Assembly (NCBI GenBank): GCA_000697355.1
Contig: JNEN01001275.1
Coordinates: 248,001-312,000 of the forward strand
DNA length: 64,000 nt
Source: Syncephalastrum monosporum B8922
Taxonomy: Eukaryota; Mucoromycota; Mucoromycetes; Mucorales; Syncephalastraceae
Direction of reading: 5' to 3'
The translations under genes and the position numbers were made by a program. Shown here piece after piece: positions 35,713 through 45,906 of this stretch. A model generated the notes under the pieces. That model saw only the letters and a program-made list of their open reading frames with translations, did not search any database and had not been told where the DNA came from. Numbering within the stretch: position 1 is the stretch's first letter; each line of letters begins with the position of its first letter.

Positions 35713-37738
35713 TTCATCTGTAATTTCCCTCTGTCCACCTTTCTATTCTGCATAATATACACCTCGCCCTCCGCCCATTGCCTCATCCACATTTTAAGCT
35801 TTTTTGTCATTCCGTCTAGTGCATATTGAAGATGGAGTGAGAGGTTCATTATCAGTTTTTTTTTTTTTTTGCTGTGTATACTCGTCAGGGTCACCTGCCG
35901 TTGCAGAAAATGGGAAGCCCGTTTTCTTTTTCTTCAAATTTGATCAAAGGTCAACAACGGAAGCAAGATATTGATATGATTCTCCTTGAGTGAGACATAG
36001 CACTCATGGTCGCATACAGTTTTGACAAGGGAGAAAGCGACGCAGACCAGACCACATCGTGACGTAGGAAGGATCTACCGAAACCCTGGAGGCGATAGTT
36101 TCACGGCTCCTCCTCACGTGACGGAGTTTTACCACAGAGCTCAGGTAGTGTCGTCTCCAGTTTACCCCACTGAGGATACCGAATACACAATATCAAGACT
36201 CAAATGAATGTGGAAACAGCACAACTTTCATTCTATCGCTTCCTCTTTTTTGCCTCGAGTCACGTCGCCAACCTTCTATGCTTACTTCTTAAGGTTAGCC
36301 CGCTGTGCAATGCAACAGCAAAAGGCAGGTTGGATGAGAGATCGAAAGTCGTACAACACTTCTTTTTCTCTGTTTCTGTTCAGCATGTCACAAATGCGTA
36401 AGTACGTGAGAGACGCAAAAAAAAAAAAAATTTGCTCGGTTCCAAAGAGGATCGACGTGACCATGGGATCCGGATTCACCGATGACCATTTTTACTCCTG
36501 ATTTCACCATTCGTATAATGCATGAAAAGAAGGAGGTTCTCATTACACAGCCATTGAATGGTATATAGGGAAAAATTAGACAAGACTATAATTTGAGTTT
36601 AATGGAAAACGATCCTCTCCTTGGCACTCGTGATGATGTCTCAAAGACCACGTTCGTGTTCGTTCCGGTTTACCTGCTTTTTCTCTCACTTATTTTTCTC
36701 CTTATACCTAAAGAGCATGCTAGAGCATGTTTTCTATTCACACCTACAGAAATAGCGTTTGAATACAAGAGGCCCCTCATCAGCGTTTTTGCTGAGATTT
36801 TCTGATGAATGGGGATAGCTCATAGAGAACTAAGCCACGTATGTGGAATATTGAAAAGGATGAACCAAAAATCAAATATTCTAGTCAGGTATATGCGACC
36901 AAAGAATGGGATCGAGGTGTCTAAGATGAGATTGCTGAGAACCACACAACTGGATCTTGTGTGCTCAGCATGCAGACAACGTGGTTAAAGACTAAATAGC
37001 AAAGAACGACATGTGTAGACTCATCTGCCTGATAAAAGCAATGGAAGTGTCTAGATTGAATTGGCTGCATCTCATCTGCATGTATCTAAATACTGGGAAA
37101 AATTACCACTAAAAGATAAAATACATACTATACTCTGAAACATAGTAGCCGAGCCAGAGTTCAAGATCGATCGTATCTGCTTTTGGACATAGATTTTCCA
37201 TTTATATGTTTCAGCATGCATGTTGCAGAGCTTCCTGTCAATCCATAACAGCATAAATACTTGTTGGTTAATACCTACCAGAAGCGCGAGCCATAGTTTC
37301 ATGTACTGCCAAACCATTCACATAAATTGGACCTTGGTATGACTTGTAGAGGAATTAGAAGCAAGACTTAGAGAGAAAGATGACAAAAAGGTTAAATAAT
37401 ACATTGACGGAGGATCTGCACGTGGCGATGTATGCGCGCCTCCACACATAGCATCTTCAATTGGGCTAAAAAAACCAAAAAAAAAAAAAAAGATCTCTGA
37501 TTGATACAATACATTGCTCCATAAACTATGTGCAAACATCGTATTAGTTCCAGACTTGGCACCCTTGGCAGCTACTTCGTTGCTGCACGGCAGATCTGCC
37601 ATTTTCTCACACCACATCTACGCATTCTTTCTTGCACAGCTCCTTTCACTCGTCTACTGTCTTCCTTTTCTTTCCTTTCCTTTAAATCGCTCCCTTTCCC
37701 TTTCTGTCGTTCTTTGCCAGGTTCACTAGAGCGATTGG
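35713..37738. other. Intergenic, no gene recognised
   Basis: 2 kb, AT-rich, with several A/T homopolymers (35857-35870, 36418-36430, 37477-37491). Open frames are short and unconvincing. The right end (37660-37735) is T/C-rich and is the likely leader of the 37739 gene. Confidence 0.5.
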
Positions 37739-40083
37739 ATGGCATCGTCGACAAGGAATAGCATGCACCTGGATTCTATGCATGAATGCTGTTCAGCTCG
37801 CTCATCTGTTTATGAAGCACGTCGTATGAGCACGCCCATCCCCACGCAACACCACCGAATCGTCATCGAAACAAGAGATGCAGCACCTGACAGCGGAAGC
37901 CCATCAGCGACTGGTTCGATGAAACAGGGCGATAAAGGGTCAATCGACGAACGGCGACTTTCAATAGCTGCCATGGACCTTGTCAGCGAGCTGAAAGGGG
38001 AAGGTGTCTTGACGCAGGATCCGAGGCGATTAAGTCACTATATCACGGTTGAGCACCATCACCATCACTATCATGCTCCGCCTGGTGATGGTGTGTTGGA
38101 CGATTCTACCAGTGCCTTCTCTCTCGGCTGCGCACCTCCACCCGTGGCAAGATGCTACTCTAATCACCGCCACAGCTCGGCGAGTGATTATTACTTGCCG
38201 TCACACCGCGCTTCCACGTCGTCCGTATTACGCAACAGCGACTGCTATCCCAGCACACCGACTTCTGGACACCGTCTCTCCCTCCAGCCCGAGACGCTTT
38301 TTGAAGAAGATATCCATGAGAAAACGAACAGGCAGGAGCGCGCGGTTCATTGCGAGAGAGGGCGTCCTGTAAAAGAAAAGACACCCAGCCATATGTATCA
38401 TCACTGTCATAGGTGCCATCACCCTAACATCCCTAACGACGGTGCAGACGGCAGCTCTCACGATAAAATGGATACGCCCTGGAAAGGATATTACGAGAAA
38501 ATGCGCAAGACATTGAGCTCATTGTTTCAGAAGTACTGGTTCCTGCTGGGCCTGGGACTGGTGATTGGTCTGGCATGGGCCTTTCCGCAGGTTGGCAAGA
38601 CAAACGGCACGATCCAAGCGCAATACACCATCAAGTGGTGCGCAGTTATTATCATTTTTTTGCTGTCAGGTCTCGGTATCGATGTGCGTGTGATGCCCAA
38701 GGTGATCATGCAGTGGCGGCTGCATCTTGTTGTGCAAGGAATCAATTTTTTGGTACTGCCATTCATAATGTACGGCGTGGTACTCTTCTTTATTACCGTC
38801 GGTGCCCAGCTCGATTCAGTGGTCTACAAGGGCTGGATAATTGCCATGTCCACCAGCACAACGGTATCCTCTAATGTCGTCATGACACGGAATGCCAAGG
38901 GTAGCGACAGCTCAGGTACACAAATGATGATGGACCTTGAAGGTAGATATAAGCAAATTATTAACATTCGCCTCTAATACAGCACTTGTCAATGCCGCGT
39001 TGGGCAATGTCATGGGAATTCTTATCTGCCCAGCTCTCATGTCCAGTAAGATCATATACATCCTGCTTAATATATTCAGATATCCTCATCGGATAACCTC
39101 ATTTTTCTTTTCAGTTTACCAGCAAGATCCGCGTATCTTTCCACCCAACACGCCCCGTGGCAATCCCAACTACCTCAATGTGCTCCGCACGCTGGGCTTT
39201 ACCGTGCTTTTGCCGTTACTCATTGGCCAAGCCATCCGGTACTTTTTCGATGCACCCGTCAAGAAGCTTGCGGCCAAAGCCAAATTTCCCATTATCAACA
39301 ACCTAGCTCTGTTGACACTCGTCTGGTCGGTGTTCTGTGATGGTGTGGCGAGCAACGCGTTCTATCAAATGACCTCGATTGACATGGTGGCTATTATATT
39401 TGTCAATATCATCATGTATGTGTTTGGTTGCGCACTCTGTCTGTTTGTGGCGCGCCCTCCTTGGCCTACTCAGATAATGGCCGAACCTGCGTGGGTCGGG
39501 AAATGGAGGTTCTCGCGCGAAGATTCTGTGGCTATCATGGTAAGTCCAGAGTGAGACTGAGTATGTTCTCTGTTGACAACAAAGGCACTACTAGTATTGC
39601 GGTGCAACCAAGACAGTATCAATGGGCATCCCTCTGATCAATGTCTTGTATGCCCAGAGCAGCTATGGTGTTGTGGGCGTCCTGTCCTTGCCTCTGCTCA
39701 TGTATCACATTATACAGTAAGCAGTATATACGTCCTCCAAGGACTTCGCTTTCTCACCCAAGCTATATGCGTTTAGGCTTTTTATTGGCAACGTGCAAGT
39801 TCAATATCTAAAGGCGTGGGTGGTCAAGAACGCGCTGACACCAACGACTTTGCCCATGACAACGAATACGATAGTCAACCCGACAGCCAACACGACGGCT
39901 ATCGAGGCAGATAGTCGATGTATGTCTCCTTCAGCATGCTGCGACGAGCGCGCTCCGATGGACGAGCTGCGTGCAGGCAACGTACGAGGAGAAACCGAAC
40001 TTCCAGAGGAGAGTCAGCATAGCTCTATCACCGTCAAGCAATCCACCGTCTCATCCATGGTCCAGAAAACAGACCCTAATTGA
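37739..40083 (+). CDS. RCH1: SLC10A7/Rch1-like bile acid:sodium symporter family protein with His-rich extension
   Basis: Ten-helix carrier of the SLC10A7 type. Yeast Rch1 is a plasma-membrane negative regulator of calcium uptake. Five exons (37739-38915, 38983-39045, 39115-39539, 39595-39716, 39777-40083) give 697 residues. Residues 1 to about 255 are a hydrophilic extension with His clusters (VEHHHHHYH and HHCHRCHH). The membrane part starts KYWFLLGLGLVIGLAWAFP. Family motifs follow: FLLSGLGIDV, AMSTSTTVSSNVVMTRNAKGSDSSALVNAALGN (restored by splicing), NNLALLTLVWSVFCDG and SVAIMYCGATKTVSMGIPLI. The tail is Ser/Thr-rich. The transported ion is not readable from sequence. Confidence 0.93.
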
Positions 40084-40268
40084 CACACAATTACACAGTC
40101 TTCTTCTTTTTGAAATCATTGTATCTTATAGCATATGTGTTCTGAATAGAAAATAATCTGCATGCCAACGCATCATATACTGTTTGTTTGCACGCGGCTG
40201 TCAGCATTTCGTCATATTTTATGTCGGGGTTCTGCAGACATGCTCGCCCTTGTGTCCTCCTTTCAGTT

Positions 40269-40811
40269 ATGGCCATCGCACAAGATTTCGATCGGCTATG
40301 TCAGCCGTTGCTGACCGAAGGCCTTCAAGCCGCGCTTGTTACAGACAAAGACGGCGTTGTCATGCTCAAAAGTCAGTGGATGACCTTATGTGATGTCTAT
40401 TGAAGTACTCAATCGAAGCGCGATAGACGTGTTGCCGACCGCTCCTCCACGTTTCATTGAACCGACATTCCTCACTTCGTTTGGGGTGGCCAGCAACCAG
40501 GTGAATACAGCTCTGCAGAAAGTATGTAGGTAGCTGAACTAGCTGTACGTGCAGGCGTCGAAGATAGGGTTGAAGCAGAACAAGTGCATAGTAAGCACCT
40601 TTGACCTCTACCAGGTGATACAATTCGACCACAGCCCCATCATTATCACCCTCATTGCAGACGCAGGCGCAAACACAGGTAGCCATATGCAGCCATTTCC
40701 TATCTTTAAGCTCTTATATTCCTGTCCTTAGGTCTTTTCATGCAACTTGGCTATACGATCAAAGATCTCACCCGTTCCCTTGCACAAGACTTACAAGATA
40801 AGCAAACATAA
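40269..40811 (+). CDS. LAMTOR3: Ragulator subunit LAMTOR3 (MP1)
   Basis: Roadblock-fold scaffold that anchors Rag GTPases and MAPK/TORC1 signalling at late endosome or vacuole, as a heterodimer with LAMTOR2. Exons 40269-40371, 40406-40500, 40555-40678 and 40732-40811 give 133 residues. It starts MAIAQDFDRLCQPLLTEGLQ. The segment ALVTDKDGVVMLK matches human LAMTOR3 AIVVSDRDGVPVIK. KIGLKQNKCIVSTFDLYQVIQF matches human KLGLSKNKSIICYYNTYQVVQF, and DAGANTGLFMQL matches SSSANTGLIVSL. Intron 1 is only 34 nt (40372-40405). The unspliced frame hits a stop at once, so splicing is required. The gene is absent from S. cerevisiae, which fits an early-diverging fungus. Confidence 0.93.
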
Positions 40812-40971
40812 AATACCCACAGGTACACACAATCCGGCCAGTGACGGCATATTGTACTTTTTTTTATATGTATATATATATAGAAGTATGTATGTATATG
40901 TATACAAGCATGAAGGAGCGATATAAATGTACAATGATTTTCATCTCTCTCTCTCTCTTCCGCCGTCCTGA

Positions 40972-42006
40972 CTATTTTCGACTGTATCCAGCGCAGCACC
41001 ACATAAAGAGGCGCCATATCACCGCCAGTCCAGCCAAGCCTGTGACGACCGCGCCACCGTACAGTAAACCATCGTGCATGGCTGTGCTGCATAGCACGGA
41101 GCATTGGTCGAGTCCACCCGAGCCATCACCGCCACAGTCATTGTTACACTTGTCCTGCACGACCTTGGACGCCACCATCAGCGCGATACCGGCCGCTAAA
41201 AAAACCAGGTTTATGAGCATGCAGAAGCAGGAACAGCACGTGAGGGCCGGGTTGTAGCAGCAGCAGCAGTTACGATCATTCTGGCGATCCTGTCGATGTC
41301 GCGACGCTTCATAATCCGGTTTCTCATCTTCTGGGGCGGGCTGTATACGCGGACGCGCTTCTTCCTCATCTGGCACGACCGCAGGCGATTTGCGTGACTT
41401 TCTAAACCAGCCGTTCGATGACCGCTTCTCTTCCTTCTTTTCGGGGGTTGAGTCTGCTTTGGCTATGATGGGCGTCTCGGCGGTCGGAACCGCTTCTTCT
41501 GGGGCGTCAGGCGCATACTCCACCGAAGGATGTCCCGAGATAGGCACATTTTCATAGTACCCGCCGCGCGGGTCTTCCGAGGAATAGCGTGGCTCGTTGG
41601 ATGCAAACGGGGCTTGCGGGTATGGGAAATAAGGCTCTTGCTGGGGCTGATTGGAGGATGATTGATGGTACATGGTTTGAGGTGGCTGCGGGTGATATTG
41701 GTTGTGATAGTCGTTGAGGGGCATTGCTTCCGGATCATAATATTCGTGATCCTGTGGCATAGATGCAGCCGGAGGCGAGAAATAGGGCGACTCATGGTGC
41801 GCCATGCCAAACGCACCAGGCGCAGACGCTGCTGTTGTTACAGCTGCTGCAGGAGGTGTTGATCTTGGAGCCGTGATGGCAGCCTCAGCCGTATGCGGAG
41901 ACTGATATTCATCGCCAGACGTCGTTTTGCCTTCGGGAGGCGGTGGGGGCGGCTTTGGGTATTGACCGGCATAGGGGTCGCTGCTGGGACTATCGCCATG
42001 GTACAT
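40972..42006 (-). CDS. Pro/Tyr-rich, Cys-rich membrane protein with two C-terminal helices, unknown
   Basis: Single-exon frame of 344 residues from the preferred start at 42006 (MYHGDSPSSDPYAGQYPKPPPP). The first 225 residues are Pro/Tyr/Gln/Ser-rich, disordered and probably cytosolic. A basic-acidic linker follows. Next comes a Cys cluster (NCCCCYNPALTCCSCFCM) leading into helix 1 (LINLVFLAAGIALMVASKV), a loop with four Cys (CNNDCGG.. QCSVLC) and helix 2 (GLLYGGAVVTGLAGLAVIWRLFMWCC). The Cys cluster beside a helix suggests palmitoylation; the loop Cys may form disulfides. The family was not recognised. An in-frame ATG at 42051 would add 15 hydrophobic residues. It is convergent with LAMTOR3. 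Confidence 0.75.
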   Translation of the reverse strand: MYHGDSPSSDPYAGQYPKPPPPPPEGKTTSGDEYQSPHTAEAAITAPRSTPPAAAVTTAASAPGAFGMAHHESPYFSPPAASMPQDHEYYDPEAMPLNDYHNQYHPQPPQTMYHQSSSNQPQQEPYFPYPQAPFASNEPRYSSEDPRGGYYENVPISGHPSVEYAPDAPEEAVPTAETPIIAKADSTPEKKEEKRSSNGWFRKSRKSPAVVPDEEEARPRIQPAPEDEKPDYEASRHRQDRQNDRNCCCCYNPALTCCSCFCMLINLVFLAAGIALMVASKVVQDKCNNDCGGDGSGGLDQCSVLCSTAMHDGLLYGGAVVTGLAGLAVIWRLFMWCCAGYSRK

Positions 42007-44062
42007 GTTGAAGAGAAAGAAAGGACAAAAAAGGTTGAAACGAAACGGCAAAAAGGGACTCTATATATGACGTTGGAAAGCTAATGATTCGATTGCTTTT
42101 TAAAAAAATGTTTATGGAGCTCAGCATGTTCCCGCCAAGCTTGATCACCAGGAAAACATTGCCTTATTTCAAACAGTACTTTTCTTTTTATTGATAGAGG
42201 CGCTCCTAAAAATAGCATGGCTGGCTCGGCGGTAGCGAGCCAAATGCAGAAATTTCTATTCTTTCATGCCAAGAAACTGAATCTGAGTCCTTGTGCAATC
42301 GCCATAGAATACCTCCATCACCAGCACCCTTCCGTCTTTGGAGTCTTTCCATATCAACCATCCTTCAAAACCAGCATCCATGCCGCAAACGTCCGCCATC
42401 GATCAAGGAGCTAGATAGTGGCCTACCAATTTATGTGCACCAGTGTACACCCTTCCACTCGTCAAAGTTTGCGACTGTTCTCTTCAATTCACTTGATCTT
42501 GAGATTTCTCCTGGTCGTTACTTTTGATGTGTATACTAGTTCTGTTCATCAGCAACCTTTCAAGTATATCCTGCTTGTGTCTTCTATGTCTTTTGAGCCT
42601 TTTGAGGCTTCTCCCTTAGAATTTTTTTCTGTCATTTGAACCCTTTATAGACCTTTCGATTAGATTATTATCTTTCGTTTTGCTTGTTTCGAGTAATCAG
42701 CCTTTTGAGTGTCTTTCGGTTCCTCCTCTGTCAGACGTACTTCTCTTTGCTTCGGTCCAGTCGCTCGACAAGGCAAATGAGGTTAAGCTCACGCACATTC
42801 AAGTCACTACTGCAGTGTCGCATCAGTAGGTGCCATTCTGACGGCTTGACTCGCACCATTAGCTCTCAGCAGACGGTCGGCCGCTTATTCGCTCGACCTC
42901 CCCCGTCTATGCCACTACCTCTACCAGCGCCCACCATAGGCGTCCAACCTTCCCTGTCCACGATTTGACTTCGTGCCTAAGACATGGTAAGTTCTTTTAG
43001 AAAGAAAAAGATAAATGCTGTTGAATGCGCCTATTTCTTTTACAAATGCGGTGGTGTAGGCTTTCAGTTTTTTTATAAAGCTGAGCAGCACCCACCGGAT
43101 GAGACACTACCTTTGTCCCTTATAAGGTCAATCTGTACAAGGAGGTTGACTGACTGCAATGGCAGCAGTCTTATTCCATATGCTTGTAGCATTAATATAT
43201 CGTAGACAAGAAAAGCTGTAATTCGCATGAGTTATACTGTCAAATTATAATGAGATATGTAGGTCACGCGAATGTTCTTTTTCTGCTCGTGTCGTCCATA
43301 TCTGGATACCTACGCAACGCGTTGTGCGGATACGACTCAATAAAAGATTTGCAAGCCATCGCAACCGGTCGAGACTGCAGCAGTCCAAGTTATCCGAGTC
43401 GAAAGCTTAGTACGCCCACCATGCGTATCCCATTGAGAAAGGAAACCTACTTTTTCCGTTGTCTCCGCATTATAACGGGGCCTAAAATGCTGTGCTTGAC
43501 TCTGTAAGGCTACTGCCTACGGTCGCCACTCTTTATAACCGTCTCAAATCATAAGGGGCTGATGGGACCGCATAAGTCCCGTATCATGCCTTGTCGCTCA
43601 GGGTTTTCGTCTTTTTCTTATAACGGATGATGTGGTTAGTTAATTGTGTATACCTCTGCACCTGGTTTGGTTCTGCTGGCACATTTACAACATAGCAGTA
43701 AAAAGAAATTGATTTCGAAACAGCTATGCCAAGCCATAAAAGAAAGCATTTACTATGAATAATAAGAAAGAAAAAAGAGACCGAAGAATACGAAACACGC
43801 ATGAGAGCAAAAGAGAAAAAGAGAGAAGGGGGAAAGAAGGCAGGAAGCAATCAAGAGTTCAATTAAAGTATGTACACTTTGGTATCATTGAGGGCTGTTA
43901 TGTGCATATGAGTGAGAAGGTGACAAGGGGATCACAGAAAGAGAGAGGAAGACAGCGAGATGACTGTGACAACGTGGTACGCGAGGGATAAGAAAGAGCG
44001 AGAGATCGAGATAAGGGAGAGGGAAACGAACGATATAAAATAGTAAAGGGGAGATATTATGA
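42007..44062. other. Intergenic, possible degenerate sequence
   Basis: 2 kb with several short frames (for example 42217-42414, 42684-42968, 43250-43507) that have protein-like codon composition in patches but frequent stops. They carry no recognised motif. The right end (43745-44060) is purine-rich on the plus strand, so it is pyrimidine-rich in the 3' flank of the minus-strand Cdh1 gene. Confidence 0.4.
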
Positions 44063-45906
44063 TCAACGGAGACCGCCAGGTCGTCGCGGTCGCATGCGTT
44101 TATGTGTGGCCGTGTCCCTGAATACATCCCAGAAGCGCAAGGTCTCATCCCCGGCACCTGTGACGATAGTTGAACCCTCCTGGTTCATGGACATGTAAAG
44201 TACGCGGCTGGAATGACCCGAAAGGGTAGCGATTCGGTGTAGCTCTGTGCCATTTTGCGCTTGCCAGACGATGACTTGGTTTGACGAGCTATCCGAGTTG
44301 CTCGCATAGCCGTGAGTGGATACCAGCTCGTTGGTCTTTTTCGACCATGCCACGTTACAGACCTGGGAGCCCGTGTCATAGGACGCCAGCAGCTTTCCGC
44401 TGTTGACGTTCCAAAACTTGATGGTCTTATCCGCTGTACCACCCCCAGAGGCAAGCAAACCGCGATCGTGCGGGCTCCATCCAATGGCCTTAACAGCAGC
44501 GGAATGTTCCTCAAACTTACAGAGCACCTTGTCCGTGACTGACTCCCAGACGTACAGCTTATTGTCATTGCCGCCCGAGGCGAGACGCGTCCCGCCTTCA
44601 TCCCACTTCAAGCCGCACACTTCTTGTGTATGTTGCTCTAGACGTTGATAGAATGGATCGGCTGAGCGGACATCCCGATGATAGATGTTGTGGTCTCGAC
44701 TTCCGGATGTTATTGAATTTTGATTCCACGCCAAAGCGCCTGAAAAGCCAGAATGAGATAAAGAAAAGGAGTCTGAAAACAAACCGCTTACCGACGCGTG
44801 CATTGTGTCCCGTCCATGTGCGGATGTGCCGAGGCTCGTGCGTATCCCAGAGATGTATATGTCCTTTTGCTGTGCCGATGGCAAGACTATTGCTCATATT
44901 GGACCAGCCCACGGAGGAGATAGTGTCATTGACAAAGTCACAAAGTTTGGTGACCCGGCTGGTCTGAGCACTCCACAAGTAGACGCATGAGCCGAGCCCG
45001 ACAGCCAGGCAATCATCCCTACCCCAGTCGACAAGGTTCAAGTAAAAGTCGTCCTAGAATTTAAGAGGAGAAGAATGATTAGAGGCATACACCATGGACA
45101 CGGCGTACGCTGTACCTGTAACTCTGGCGCATCGAGAATTTTGATGGCTGTGCGACTGATCTCGCGCTTGGGGCGCACACGTGTGCTGAGTATACGTTGA
45201 CAAGGGTCGATGCCGCCAAAAAAGTCGTAATATGTGTTATTTAATCGCGCGTGTCGATTCGAGGGTGAACTGGGCGCCATGCGTTCAGGGGACGGTGATG
45301 TGCGGCCATATTGAAAGATCTTTTGCGTACGACCCCGGTGGGGCGACGCATCATCGGCCATGTATTCTTCTGCTGCAGTCAGATCGCCTAGTATGGAACC
45401 GCGGAAGTAGGCTCGTTTTCGACGTTGATGCATAGCTAAATTGAAGGTAAATAAGTAAGACGAGCATGAATGACAGCACTCACTTCGCTCTGAGTTATAG
45501 TCAAGGTCACTGTAGGGGTTGCGCTCAGCGTCAGAGGTATCCATCATCTTGAAGTCGCGGGCCAGGGTATCATCCCTCAAGGGCATTGTGCTGAAGAGAA
45601 GGACACGATTAGCTGCATGCACCCAATTGCCACGCGCCTTGCTTACCGATCTCCGTGATATTCATCCCGCCGAAGGCCATACGGGGAGGGTGGAAAGTGT
45701 TCCAGCTCAGAGGGTATGACATCTTCATCCATGCAGTCGGTCTGGTTTTCGTCGTCATTTTCGGGAGGTGTTTGTAGACCGCTGACGATGCTTCCGTTAT
45801 CTTGCTCAGGCTGCTCAAACGTATCGTCATCGCTGCCTTGCTGTTGCTCCTTCTCGGCCTTTTCCCTGGCAGCTGAACGCAGCTTGGACCGATAGGCTAC
45901 GCTCAT
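44063..45906 (-). CDS. CDH1: APC/C co-activator, Cdh1/Fizzy-related type
   Basis: WD40 activator that brings substrates to the anaphase-promoting complex at mitotic exit and G1. Minus strand, about five exons. The start at 45906 gives MSVAYRSKLRSAAREK, followed by an acidic disordered region. The C-box position reads YHGDRTMPLRDD after splicing; Cdh1/Cdc20 proteins usually have DRFIPxR or DRYIPxR. The propeller begins KILDAPELQDDFYLNLVDWG, the Cdh1 signature, and has blades ending VYLWS, IHLWD, GSRDHNIYHRDVR, LYVWE, IKFWN and LRFWD. The last residues are GGLR; the C-terminal IR tail of the family is LR here. It is closer to Cdh1 than to Cdc20. It may be a divergent, perhaps meiosis-type, paralogue. 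Confidence 0.9.

Noticed and set aside
42217..42414. 65-codon plus-strand frame starting MAGSAVASQMQ
   Set aside because: Plausible start but no homology recognised and no leader; kept only as part of the patchy region.
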